Below are positions 23,893-32,145 of a stretch of 33,111 nucleotides of DNA, piece by piece. The position numbers and the translations under genes were made by a program. The notes below the pieces were generated by a model. It saw only the letters and a program-made list of their open reading frames with translations. It did not search any database and had not been told where the DNA came from. Within the stretch, counting starts at the first letter, position 1. Each line of letters begins with the position of its first letter. Source of the stretch: Bacteroidota bacterium (GTDB taxonomy: Bacteria; Bacteroidota; Bacteroidia; Bacteroidales; B18-G4); assembly GCA_018831055.1 (NCBI GenBank), contig JAHJRE010000071.1, positions 1 to 33,111 on the forward strand, written 5' to 3'.

Positions 23893-24936
23893 ATGGTCGA
23901 TGCCCTTAAGAAAATAGCTTTCCGGAGATTCAGGAAGCTGGAAACCAACCTTCATGATCTGAATTATTTATTCTGGGAATGTACTACCCGATGCAACCTG
24001 AATTGTCTGCACTGTGGAAGTGATTGCAGCAACACTAGTACTTTGCCTGATATGCCACTGCAGGATTTTTTACAGGCACTTGATACCATTAAAAATCCGG
24101 CTAAGAACTTAATTGTGGTGCTGACAGGAGGAGAACCTTTGTTACGAAAAGACCTTACCGAATGTGGCAGAGAGATCCGGAAGCGGGGCATGCGATGGGG
24201 GCTTGTTACAAACGGGCAGTTGTACGATGAAATAAGACAGAATGAACTTCTCAATGCCGGATTGGGTGCACTGACCATCAGCCTGGACGGCCTGGAAGAC
24301 TCCCATAATTGGTTGCGGAATATGCCTGGCAGTTTTGCGAAAGTGGACAAGGCATTATCTATTGCCGCCAATGCAAAACGCCTGAATTTTGATGTGGTGA
24401 CTTGTGTGAACCAGAGAAATCTCCGGGAACTTCCTGAAATAAAATGCTATTTGCAGAAAAAAGGAGTGAAGGCCTGGCGCTTGTTCACCATCATCCCTAT
24501 CGGAAGGGCTGCAGACCATTCTGAATTATTCCTGGATAAAGCACAATTAAAGGAAATGTTTGAATTCATTAAAGCCTCCAGGAAGGAAGCGGCTATGGAT
24601 GTAAAGTTCAGCTGCGAAGGATATACGGGGTCATATGAATTGAAGGTCAGAGACAGTTTCTTTTTTTGCAGGGCGGGTATCAATATTGCCTCGGTACTGG
24701 CTGATGGATCCATTTCAGCCTGCCCTAATATCGACCGTTCTTTTTCACAGGGTAATATTTACCAGGATAATTTTTACAGGGTTTGGCAGGACAGATTCCT
24801 GCCTTTCCGCGACAGAAGCTGGACAAGGAAAGGGAAATGCGCCGTTTGTCCTGACTACCGGGATTGCCTGGGAAGCGGAATGCATAACTGGCATGGTGAA
24901 AAGAGCGAAGTGCTGGTTTGCCATCGTCAGGTTTAA
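23893..24936 (+). CDS. Radical SAM/SPASM enzyme of the rSAM/lipoprotein system
   Basis: A 347-aa enzyme. The 4Fe-4S/SAM motif CxxxCxxC is C34-NLN-C38-LH-C41, preceded by C30; the SAM-binding LTGGEPLL is at about residues 77-84 and SLDGLEDSHNWLR follows. The C-terminus is a SPASM domain with auxiliary-cluster cysteines in FFCRAG, SACPNID, GKCAVCPDYRDCLGS and LVCHRQ. Such enzymes typically modify peptides or proteins. It begins 1 nt after the lipoprotein stop, so the two are translationally coupled, and a GNAT acetyltransferase follows. The modification chemistry is not known for this pair. Confidence 0.93.
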   Translation: MVDALKKIAFRRFRKLETNLHDLNYLFWECTTRCNLNCLHCGSDCSNTSTLPDMPLQDFLQALDTIKNPAKNLIVVLTGGEPLLRKDLTECGREIRKRGMRWGLVTNGQLYDEIRQNELLNAGLGALTISLDGLEDSHNWLRNMPGSFAKVDKALSIAANAKRLNFDVVTCVNQRNLRELPEIKCYLQKKGVKAWRLFTIIPIGRAADHSELFLDKAQLKEMFEFIKASRKEAAMDVKFSCEGYTGSYELKVRDSFFFCRAGINIASVLADGSISACPNIDRSFSQGNIYQDNFYRVWQDRFLPFRDRSWTRKGKCAVCPDYRDCLGSGMHNWHGEKSEVLVCHRQV

Positions 24937-24966
24937 AAAGTACTTTTGAAAGAAATATCAAGCTTT

Positions 24967-25572
24967 ATGAAGGAGAATTTTCACAGGAAGGGGAATGAAA
25001 TCAGGATCAATGACCTTGAGAAGGCACAATTACCGAAGGTTGTGGCTCTTAGCAGGAAGGAGCTTGGTGATGATTATCTTTATGAACGTGATTTCCTGAA
25101 GTGTCTAAACCACGACAAACAGCATTTTTGCAAGGTTGCCACACAAGAAGACGGTCATGTGTTGGGATTTGTCAGAACCCTGTTATTTGATAAAAAAACT
25201 GTTGCTGAATATCTGAAGCTCCCGGAAAACCTACTACATGAAGTCATGCCTGGCTCGAACCGGATTGGCATTTTAGATTCTATGGCCGTCAATCATGATA
25301 TAAAGAAAATGGGACTGGGCAGAAAAATGCTGGGCGAGGCTTTCGGGCAATTATCCCTCAACCAGGCAGATGCTATCGTTGCTATGGCCTGGAAGGATAT
25401 CCATGGTATAACCAATGCACATAAATTGCTCGATGAGTTTGGACTAAAACCTGCATTTGAAATAAAGGGATACTGGAATACCTTTGTCGGAGGAGATGAA
25501 GGGCACCATTGTCCGGTTTGTAAAGTACCTCCGTGTGAATGCTATGGGGTTTTGTATTCTTTGGTAAATTGA
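24967..25572 (+). CDS. GNAT acetyltransferase with a Cys-rich C-terminus
   Basis: A protein of 201 aa from the ATG at 24967 (a TTG at 24946 would add seven residues). The GNAT fold is supported by IRINDLEKAQLPKVVALSRK, LGFVRTLLFDKKTV, LDSMAVNHDIKKMGLGRKML (acetyl-CoA binding, G-x-G-R-K) and GLKPAFEIKGYW. The C-terminus carries HHCPVCKVPPCECYGVLY, four Cys in a CxxC...CxC arrangement suited to metal binding, also seen in some other GNAT proteins as I recall. It starts 30 nt after the radical SAM gene on the same strand, so it may act in the same pathway. The substrate is unknown. Confidence 0.85.
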   Translation: MKENFHRKGNEIRINDLEKAQLPKVVALSRKELGDDYLYERDFLKCLNHDKQHFCKVATQEDGHVLGFVRTLLFDKKTVAEYLKLPENLLHEVMPGSNRIGILDSMAVNHDIKKMGLGRKMLGEAFGQLSLNQADAIVAMAWKDIHGITNAHKLLDEFGLKPAFEIKGYWNTFVGGDEGHHCPVCKVPPCECYGVLYSLVN

Positions 25573-25624
25573 TAAACCTTCACCCTTATTTTCTATATCA
25601 TTTTCCTTTTAGCACCGCTTATAA

Positions 25625-27298
25625 TCACCATTTTTTTCTCTTGTTGCTTGTCCTTGATTTTTCCTGGGAAGTATCCACTGCAAATCTCTTTCCTTCATAG
25701 GTGCCTGATTTCATTTTTACCATTACTTTATCCGCCACTTTTTCATTCACTTCAAAGAAGGAATATCCACTCAGGATGCTGATTTGGCCAATATTGTCAC
25801 TGGTGATCCCGGTTTCACTGCAAATAAGTCGTACCAGCGCACCTTTGTTCATGTTTTGTCTTTCTCCCAGGTTAATGAACAAACGTTTGCTTCCACCTTT
25901 GATGTTTTTATTATAAGCATCTTTTCTCTTATCAGGTTTTCTTTGGCTACTTCTGTCATTTTTATCAGATTCCTTTTTTGCATTGAGGTCTCCGGTGTTT
26001 TTATAATAATCCAGGAAAGTGTTTAGTTCCGCTGAAATGAATTTCTGGATAATTTCCTCAAGGGGGTATTTTTTAAGCTTTTTGTATATGATTGGCCAGT
26101 AGCGGTTTATAGCTTCATCGTCTACAGGTGTTCTTGCTACCTTATCCATCAATGCATACATTTGTTGTTCACAGATTTCCTCAGCATCAGGAATTTGCAA
26201 GTGTTCAATTTTGATGTTCAGGTTTTTTTCCAGTTGACTGATGCGATGATTTTCTCTTGTATTGACAAGTGTAATTGAAATTCCTGATTTTCCGGCTCTG
26301 GCGGTACGGCCGCTTCTGTGGGTATATACTTCGAGGTCGTCAGGCAGGTTATAGTTTATCACATGGGATATGTCATAAACATCCAGTCCGCGTGCTGCCA
26401 CATCCGTAGCCACAAGTATCTTCACCGTTCTATCGCGGAACCTCTTCATGGCAGAATCTCTTTGAGCCTGGCTGAGGTCGCCATGGAGCGGAGTGGCATT
26501 GTATCCGTCTTTTTCCAGTTTTTCAGCAATTGACCCTGTTTCATGTCGTGTCCGGCAAAATACCAAACTAAAGATTTCCGGGTAAAAATCCAGGATCCTC
26601 TTTAATGCAAAATACCGGTCTTTTTCTTTCATCATATAATAATGATGTCCGATATTCGCTGCGGCACTGTTTCTTTTTCCAACCACAATTTCCACTGGGT
26701 CCGTCATATAGTTTTCTGCTATCCTTCTGACCTCTTTGGGCATAGTTGCAGAAAAAAGTCCAGTGTTTTTGGTTTCCGGTATTTTTTGCAGAATGGCATC
26801 GAGGTCTTCTTTAAAGCCCATATTGAGCATTTCATCTGCTTCATCCAGGATAACCGTTTTTACAGTTCCCAGATTTACAGTTTTTCTTTTAATGAGATCA
26901 AGCAGTCTTCCCGGAGTAGCAACCAGGATATGGGCTCCTTTGCGGACCTTTCGGATTTGCTCTTCTATATTGGCTCCCCCATACACTGCTGTGATTTTCG
27001 GATTGTCAAGAAAAACGGCATACGATTCAAGGTCTTTGGTGATCTGCATGCAGAGTTCTCTTGTCGGACAAATTACCAGTCCTTGCGTGGAATTATCATT
27101 CAGATTGATATGCTGCAATAACGGTAATCCGAAAGCAGCAGTTTTACCGGTACCCGTCTGTGCAAGCCCGATGAGGTCTCTTTTGTTTTCCAGAAAAATT
27201 GGGATTACCTTTTCCTGTATTTCTGTTGGATTTTTAAATCCGAGTTGTGTGACTGCCCGGATGAGATGATCATGCAGTCCTAAGTCGTTAAATGTCAT
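25625..27298 (-). CDS. DEAD-box RNA helicase with DbpA-type RNA-binding domain
   Basis: A 557-aa helicase. The core carries all motifs: FNDLGLHDHLIRAV with the Q motif (NPTEIQEKVIP), AQTGTGKTAAF (motif I), PTRELCMQI, DEADEML (II), SATMP (III), LVFCRTR (IV), VATDVAARGLDV (V) and HRSGRTARAG (VI). After a Lys/Asp-rich linker (about residues 440-470), residues about 473-540 form a DbpA/CsdA-type RNA-recognition domain (KRLFINLGERQNMNKGALVR, GQISILSGYSFFEVNE), and the protein ends in a basic tail. Such enzymes remodel RNA in ribosome assembly and cold adaptation. A TACCTTCG box at 27323-27316 is a likely -7 element. Confidence 0.95.
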   Translation of the reverse strand: MTFNDLGLHDHLIRAVTQLGFKNPTEIQEKVIPIFLENKRDLIGLAQTGTGKTAAFGLPLLQHINLNDNSTQGLVICPTRELCMQITKDLESYAVFLDNPKITAVYGGANIEEQIRKVRKGAHILVATPGRLLDLIKRKTVNLGTVKTVILDEADEMLNMGFKEDLDAILQKIPETKNTGLFSATMPKEVRRIAENYMTDPVEIVVGKRNSAAANIGHHYYMMKEKDRYFALKRILDFYPEIFSLVFCRTRHETGSIAEKLEKDGYNATPLHGDLSQAQRDSAMKRFRDRTVKILVATDVAARGLDVYDISHVINYNLPDDLEVYTHRSGRTARAGKSGISITLVNTRENHRISQLEKNLNIKIEHLQIPDAEEICEQQMYALMDKVARTPVDDEAINRYWPIIYKKLKKYPLEEIIQKFISAELNTFLDYYKNTGDLNAKKESDKNDRSSQRKPDKRKDAYNKNIKGGSKRLFINLGERQNMNKGALVRLICSETGITSDNIGQISILSGYSFFEVNEKVADKVMVKMKSGTYEGKRFAVDTSQEKSRTSNKRKKW

Positions 27299-27315
27299 AA
27301 AATTAAATTGGGCGC

Positions 27316-27323
27316 GAAGGTAC
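27316..27323 (-). promoter_or_regulatory. Possible -7 box before the DEAD-box helicase gene
   Basis: TACCTTCG on the minus strand (one change from TAnnTTTG) lies 17 nt before the ATG at 27298; a TTTG occurs 22 bp further upstream, slightly more than the usual spacing. Confidence 0.4.
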
Positions 27324-27673
27324 GGTAAAAATACGAGGGAATTACAAAGGGGATGAAATCTGTTGAAATAACCAGGTTGCAGTTTGCAGGCCGCAGGTCC
27401 CAGTTTGTGTTTTGAAACATGAATCCTGTAACTTGATATGAATCATTCCTGTTGGGAACCCCTGACCAGCAAGGACTTTCTTTCCGGATTTGATTTCCAA
27501 TGCAGAAGGCTTTGATCAACAAAGCGTTTCATTAGTATTTTAGATTAAAATGGAAAAAGTTAAGGCAAAAACCAAGTAAATATTAAAAATATCAGGGCAA
27601 AAAACCAGTGAAATGTGCAAAAAGTCAAGGCAAAGTCGATCAGAGACCTGAACGTGAATTTAAAGCATAATGA
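27324..27673. other. Noncoding stretch with degenerate short repeats
   Basis: A 350-bp gap between two minus-strand genes. The left part (27,367-27,435) holds GCAGG/CCTGTAAC words related to the repeat at 6509-6656. The right part has AAAAAGTTAAGGCAAA at 27554-27569 and AAAAAGTCAAGGCAAA at 27619-27634 (15 of 16 identical), with a related GGCAAAAAACCAGTGAAAT between them at 27596-27614. The one open frame through the left part is in the repeat words and has no recognisable protein sequence. Confidence 0.5.
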
Positions 27674-28447
27674 TTAAAACACAAACTCAATTTTTATCGC
27701 CGACATATGATACAACTTCGTTTTGGAAACGGGCACTCGCGTGAGGTACAAATACCTGTTGAAATCAAAGACCTTCATCTGCTGCATTTTATAGCCAAAC
27801 CGCACGATTAGCCCTGCATGCCGGGAAAAAGAAAACTTCGCCCCTATAGAAGGCATCAGCATAACACCCCCGTTGTCGTTCCCATCCAGGTCATCATTCC
27901 ACCCTAATGCATAACCGCTTGAAAATGAAACAAGGGGCGATACAAAGAAGTTAAGAAAAGTCATCTGGAAATCAAGGTAAACAGGGAGGGTCACCACTTT
28001 GTTTTCATAACGTTCGTAAGAAACCCCAAGTCCCACGAAATACTTTCCTGCGAAACGGTACCCGTTCACCCAGTTGAAACCGACAGAAAAGGTCTGGTCT
28101 TCATTATGATAAAGATAATATAAGGGGGTAATGGATGCAGAAAATCCAAGCAGGCTCTCAAACCCCCTTTTCTTGATGTCTTTCTTCCTCCCTGGTTTGC
28201 CCAACTGGACATTTGGCTTAATATCAAGTTTTTCAATTTTTTCAATGTCATCCATGCTTATAACAAGTTCATGGCCATCTTCGGTCATAATTTTTACATA
28301 GGCCTCTATTTGCCGTTCAGTAATGGTTCCACTTATTCTGCTTCCGTTCTTAAGTTGTATCAGGTCCAGCTGTTTCGTACCCTGAGTAAATGCAGGATAG
28401 GATAGGATGGCAAGAAAAATGAAAACCAATATTCTGACTATGTTCAT
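27674..28447 (-). CDS. Outer-membrane-type protein, tandem paralogue 2
   Basis: A 257-aa protein with signal peptide (MNIVRILVFIFLAILSYPAFTQ). The mature N-terminus holds LIQLKNGSRISGTITERQIEAYV and ELVISMDDIEKIEKL, a small SH3-like beta module. Residues about 95-257 have alternating hydrophobic strands (FVGLGVSYERYENKV, LPVYLDFQMTFL, FVSPLVSFSSGYALGW, GLIVRFGYKM) and end in an aromatic residue (IKIEFVF), as expected for a small 8-strand outer-membrane barrel. It is clearly homologous, module by module, to the protein encoded 11 nt upstream; the two arose by tandem duplication and have since diverged strongly. Confidence 0.82.
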   Translation of the reverse strand: MNIVRILVFIFLAILSYPAFTQGTKQLDLIQLKNGSRISGTITERQIEAYVKIMTEDGHELVISMDDIEKIEKLDIKPNVQLGKPGRKKDIKKRGFESLLGFSASITPLYYLYHNEDQTFSVGFNWVNGYRFAGKYFVGLGVSYERYENKVVTLPVYLDFQMTFLNFFVSPLVSFSSGYALGWNDDLDGNDNGGVMLMPSIGAKFSFSRHAGLIVRFGYKMQQMKVFDFNRYLYLTRVPVSKTKLYHMSAIKIEFVF

Positions 28448-28458
28448 AATCCTGCAAG

Positions 28459-29247
28459 TTAATAAACAAATTCTGCCTTGACTAAAATCATATTATAGAA
28501 GTATTTTCCCACGCTATAGGAGTTAGAGGGATAATTATAATGCACATCATACCTGGAAAGCTCCTGCAATTTATAACCTAAACGGAGAAAGAGGGAGGCA
28601 TGTTTATGGTAAACGAACTTCACCCCGATCATGGGGGCAATGGATATTCCGGCCTCGTCGCCGGTCTTGTAACGTTCAGGGATACTTTCATTTGTACTCC
28701 ATCCGAACGCATAACCGCCGTTCAGGCTTATGGCAGGCGCCACGGGGTATTCGACAAACAAATATTGTATGTCAATGAATACCGGAAGGGCTTTAATTTT
28801 TTCATCGTACCTTTCAAATCCTATCCCGACACCGATCGAAAACCGGGGTGAAAACCGGTAGGCATTGGTCAGTGAGACCCCGAAACCATTCGCGGTCGGA
28901 TTTTCATTCTCTCCAAAAAAATAGGGAGGTGAAACAAAAAAACTCGTACCCACCAGTGCCTCATATCCTTTTTTCTTTATCTGAATACTATTATAGCGCT
29001 GTTTCCTGGGCGATATAGGTGGCTTTTTTTCTTCCACCACGATTTTGTCAATTTCTTCCATCCTGAAAACGAATACATTTCTCTCACCCGACTTGATTTT
29101 TATATATTCCCCGGGTACCTGTTCGACGATCTGTCCGTATATAATACTTCCGTTCTTCAAATAAACAACATCCTCATATTCTTTATTCTGGGCTGATAAT
29201 AAAATGGCGACAAACAGGAGCAGTAAGGATAAAAGGACTTTTTTCAT
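28459..29247 (-). CDS. Outer-membrane-type protein, tandem paralogue 1
   Basis: A 262-aa protein if started at the ATG at 29247, which puts MKKVLLSLLLLFVAILLSAQ, an ideal signal peptide, at the N-terminus; an ATG at 29262 would add five polar residues. The mature protein has VVYLKNGSIIYGQIVEQVPGEYI and FVFRMEEIDKI, a Pro/Lys linker, then beta-strands (FSIGVGIGFERYDEKIKALP, YPVAPAISLNGGYAFGW, ASLFLRLGYKL) ending in KAEFVY, a C-terminal aromatic typical of outer-membrane barrels. It is 11 nt upstream of its paralogue. Its function is not known. Confidence 0.82.
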   Translation of the reverse strand: MKKVLLSLLLLFVAILLSAQNKEYEDVVYLKNGSIIYGQIVEQVPGEYIKIKSGERNVFVFRMEEIDKIVVEEKKPPISPRKQRYNSIQIKKKGYEALVGTSFFVSPPYFFGENENPTANGFGVSLTNAYRFSPRFSIGVGIGFERYDEKIKALPVFIDIQYLFVEYPVAPAISLNGGYAFGWSTNESIPERYKTGDEAGISIAPMIGVKFVYHKHASLFLRLGYKLQELSRYDVHYNYPSNSYSVGKYFYNMILVKAEFVY

Positions 29248-29286
29248 ATCAGATTGTTGCATATGTTATTTTTGTCATCAACCATC

Positions 29287-29904
29287 TCAGTGGACTATCT
29301 CCTTAAGGTCCCAGGATGTATTATCGGAATATTCAATTTTCAGCAAACCAAATGCTTTGTTATAATACAAATATGCCGGACAGACACTGTCATTTTTATA
29401 CCAGTAGGAATTAAAAGGGGAAACGAAAACATTGTAATAAACCTTGTTTAAAACAACCAGGCTGTCAAGATATACATCCCCTGTAAAAAGGTTTTGTTTA
29501 GATAAGGGTAAATTATATCCAGCATAGGCACTATAGAAACCAAAAGTAGCCGAATCGTTATTGATCAAGGCAACACTCATGCTGTAACGGAAATTATAAT
29601 GCGATTGTAAGGTGATCCTGAATGTAAATTTCCCATGCTCTTCATCAAGCCGGCAATTATCCGTTTCGTAGGCATACCACTTCTCCATATAGTTATCAAT
29701 GTATGTCTCAGTGGTATAACTTGACCTGCCCTTCCCTGTAAAAGTTACTTGGGTATCAGCAGGTCCCTGGAAAATGATGGTTTCATAACCGTTATAAGGG
29801 TTTGTGTATGCCAGTTCCCCCAACAGGTATTCTCCCAGGAATTCATGCTTTTTACAAGAAAATAATGCCAATAGGATAAGCGGCAGAACAAAACGCTTTT
29901 TCAT
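29287..29904 (-). CDS. Lipoprotein of unknown function
   Basis: A 205-aa lipoprotein with lipobox LFSC (C17) followed by KKHEFLGEYLLGELAYTNPYNG. The mature part is rich in Tyr, Asn and Thr with beta-strand patterning (TQVTFTGKGRSSYTTETYI, GKFTFRITLQSHYNFRYS, GDVYLDSLVVLNKVYYNVFV) and ends YSDNTSWDLKEIVH. Such Tyr/Asn-rich lipoproteins are common on the Bacteroidota surface. It lies 39 nt upstream of the paralogue pair on the same strand and may be cotranscribed with it. No family recognised. Confidence 0.78.
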   Translation of the reverse strand: MKKRFVLPLILLALFSCKKHEFLGEYLLGELAYTNPYNGYETIIFQGPADTQVTFTGKGRSSYTTETYIDNYMEKWYAYETDNCRLDEEHGKFTFRITLQSHYNFRYSMSVALINNDSATFGFYSAYAGYNLPLSKQNLFTGDVYLDSLVVLNKVYYNVFVSPFNSYWYKNDSVCPAYLYYNKAFGLLKIEYSDNTSWDLKEIVH

Positions 29905-30038
29905 GAATGCTGCACTATGTTTTGTGTTTGCTGGAAAAAGCTAATATAAGGATAATATGTTAATTAATACCAATATCCGATTAACAATAGGAATGTTGTG
30001 GATTTGAATCAATGCCGTCCCGCACGGGATAATTTACA

Positions 30039-30821
30039 TCATTGCCGGATCAGAACCATAACTTCATCTTCCTTTTCAACCCAAACCCTTTTATCCCTAT
30101 TGTTTTCCAGGAATCTGCTTTTCATTTCCGGAGTATCAAAAATGATCTCATAGAACTTCACCTTTTCCCTGTCTTTTACGATACTGGCATAATACACACG
30201 GTAATTTTCAATCCCTTTAAAGCAATCTTCCAGGTCCATCATAGAATTCTGAATGCCCAGCCTGCCTCTTGCCATCTTAATTTCATTGATGGAAAACCCC
30301 ATGCTGTCAGTAAGATATTTCACAGGAAGGGTCAATTTTTTCGCTTCCAGCTTTTTCAAAACCAGTTCCGCAAGTTCGACCATCTTTTGCTGTGCTTGTT
30401 CTGATCCGCTATCGTTGATTAATTGGACATAAAAATCGCCGTACACAATCTGATATTGATAACGGTTCAGGCAATCCGGCGTAACAAGAACATCGCTTTG
30501 CTTGCATTTAAACGTCTTGATGCTGTAAATGCCAAAAGCGGACACAGGATCCTCCATTTTAAAAAGTTCCAGTTTGAGTGTTTCCCCATCACCGGAAAAT
30601 TCTTCTACCCTCAGGGCCTCAAAGCCGTATTCAAGGTAAATATCTGCCCCGCCGTTCATATAGCCCCATAAGGATCCGCCATCGAAACATTCGTTCCTGG
30701 TTAAACTGAAACCCGGAAAATCATTTATTGCGATTTCAGAGATTTCCTGGCTTATAGCTATAGAACTGCAATGGATAAAACCAAATAACAAGATCAGAGT
30801 CAATCCTGAAAACGATCTCAT
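30039..30821 (-). CDS. DUF6599 family exported protein
   Basis: A 260-aa protein with a signal peptide ending near SIAISQ. The mature sequence has FDGGSLWGYMNGGADIYLEYGFEAL, VEEFSGDGETLKLELFKMEDP and VSAFGIYSIKTF, the run I associate with DUF6599 (a family often found beside DUF362 proteins), then the conserved QIVYGDFYVQLI and a helical C-terminus with VWVEKEDEVMVLIRQ. It starts 27 nt after the DUF362 gene on the same strand, so they form an operon. Function unknown; periplasmic. Confidence 0.82.
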   Translation of the reverse strand: MRSFSGLTLILLFGFIHCSSIAISQEISEIAINDFPGFSLTRNECFDGGSLWGYMNGGADIYLEYGFEALRVEEFSGDGETLKLELFKMEDPVSAFGIYSIKTFKCKQSDVLVTPDCLNRYQYQIVYGDFYVQLINDSGSEQAQQKMVELAELVLKKLEAKKLTLPVKYLTDSMGFSINEIKMARGRLGIQNSMMDLEDCFKGIENYRVYYASIVKDREKVKFYEIIFDTPEMKSRFLENNRDKRVWVEKEDEVMVLIRQ

Positions 30822-30848
30822 AGTAAAGAATATTAAAGCTTTTCCCGG

Positions 30849-32027
30849 TTAAATATTCAGCTCCACCAGGTTGATCTTTTCTTTATCGGACACACCCAGT
30901 TCCAGCTTTTCAGCCAGTTGCATGAACTTGATCCCTACCGGGCTTTCTTTTTCCTGCACCCCTTCTTCCATTCTTTTGGCAATGACAATTCCGTATCCGA
31001 TACGATCAACGGCAACGGGATCGGTACCAATAATCATGGTGCTATAATTGCAGATGAACTGTGGATTGGCACCGGGACCTCCATCAAAACAGCCCCTGAG
31101 CCCGTCAACGATGTTCAGGACCACCTTATCCCTCAATGGAGGAAATGCGCAAACCTCGGCGCAGGTTTCCGACCAGAGAGGCTTGTGCAGGCGACCGGTA
31201 TTGGTGATAGCCCCGTAGGCAAGGTTTTTCAGGCAAAGGGTGACTGTTGGCCCGGCGTTTTTCAGGATGGGGACGTTGATGATCTTGTCAATTTCCTGTG
31301 TGCATATCTTCGAGAAATAGGAATACTTGCCGCTGTTGACCATGTAGGGGAGGGTGTAGGCATCGTATTCTTCTTCGCAGTCGGCCCAGTAATACCAGTC
31401 TTTATCGATCATTTTCTCACCGTAAAGAACTCCATCTTTATCGTAAAATCCTCCATCTGCATCCTGCTGTTCCGTTCCCATAATTTTTATTCCGGGATAA
31501 TTTTCTTCGGTATAGCCGGTTTCGTGGAGTTGCATCAGGCGCCTGTCCCAGATTACAATATTTTCCTTTGGGATCCCTGCTTCCTGGAGTTGCCTGACAA
31601 TGGATTTTGTAACGGCATGGCTGGTTGTCAAAGGTTTACCTGCAACCGGGTTCACCTTTAACCCAATAATCTCATCCGGATTGACAAATTGTCTCCAGGC
31701 ATCCGCCAGGGTTGTTGCTCCGGTCAGTGCCAGTATCCCCTCTTTAAGCATCCTGTATGCTTCCTCTTCCTGTGGCTGGTCGTCCACTACGCTCAAGGGA
31801 TTGCTTATCTGAACAACCTTACCGGGATATTTCCCGGGCATGGAATATTCGTTTCGCGGGTGCTTCAGAGCATCCTCAATGTTGGTCTTTGTTTTTTCAT
31901 CGCCGCCATCGATAGTCCCGAGACGGGAGGGCCTTAGCACCAGGGGCGACAGGATGCCTGCACCCAGGCTTCCCAGGGCGGCAAGTCTGAAGAATTTGCG
32001 CCTGCTTTCGTTGTATTCTTTGTTCAT
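30849..32027 (-). CDS. DUF362 family protein with Tat signal
   Basis: A 392-aa protein with a twin-arginine signal (SRRKFFRLAALGSLGAGIL), so it should be exported folded, perhaps with a cofactor. The DUF362 fold is supported by DEIIGLKVNPVAGKPLTT, EAGIPKENIVIWDRR, KIINVPILKNAGPTVTLCLKNL, VVLNIVDGLRGCFDGGPG and IIGTDPVAVDRIGYGIV. Unlike DUF362-ferredoxin fusions it has no CxxCxxC cluster motif. Many members carry Tat signals and are of unknown function. The partner gene for a DUF6599 protein follows after 27 nt. Confidence 0.88.
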   Translation of the reverse strand: MNKEYNESRRKFFRLAALGSLGAGILSPLVLRPSRLGTIDGGDEKTKTNIEDALKHPRNEYSMPGKYPGKVVQISNPLSVVDDQPQEEEAYRMLKEGILALTGATTLADAWRQFVNPDEIIGLKVNPVAGKPLTTSHAVTKSIVRQLQEAGIPKENIVIWDRRLMQLHETGYTEENYPGIKIMGTEQQDADGGFYDKDGVLYGEKMIDKDWYYWADCEEEYDAYTLPYMVNSGKYSYFSKICTQEIDKIINVPILKNAGPTVTLCLKNLAYGAITNTGRLHKPLWSETCAEVCAFPPLRDKVVLNIVDGLRGCFDGGPGANPQFICNYSTMIIGTDPVAVDRIGYGIVIAKRMEEGVQEKESPVGIKFMQLAEKLELGVSDKEKINLVELNI

Positions 32028-32145
32028 GGGCTAATTTTTGGATATTGTTTTTCAAAGATAGCCACAAAAATATTAAGAATGAATGAAGGTATATTAAATG
32101 TACAATATTAGTTCACCACTACCTAAACTTTAAAAAGCAGGAGCT

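Noticed and set aside
24946-24966. TTG start for the GNAT gene
   Set aside because: Possible, but the ATG at 24967 is the more usual codon and loses no part of the GNAT fold.
27295-27522. 75-aa minus-strand frame upstream of the DEAD-box gene
   Set aside because: It runs through repeat words and the helicase promoter, overlaps the helicase start and has no protein-like pattern.
30018-30029. TCCCG-CA-CGGGA palindrome after the DUF6599 gene
   Set aside because: Five-bp stem without a T-tract; too short to call a terminator or repeat family.
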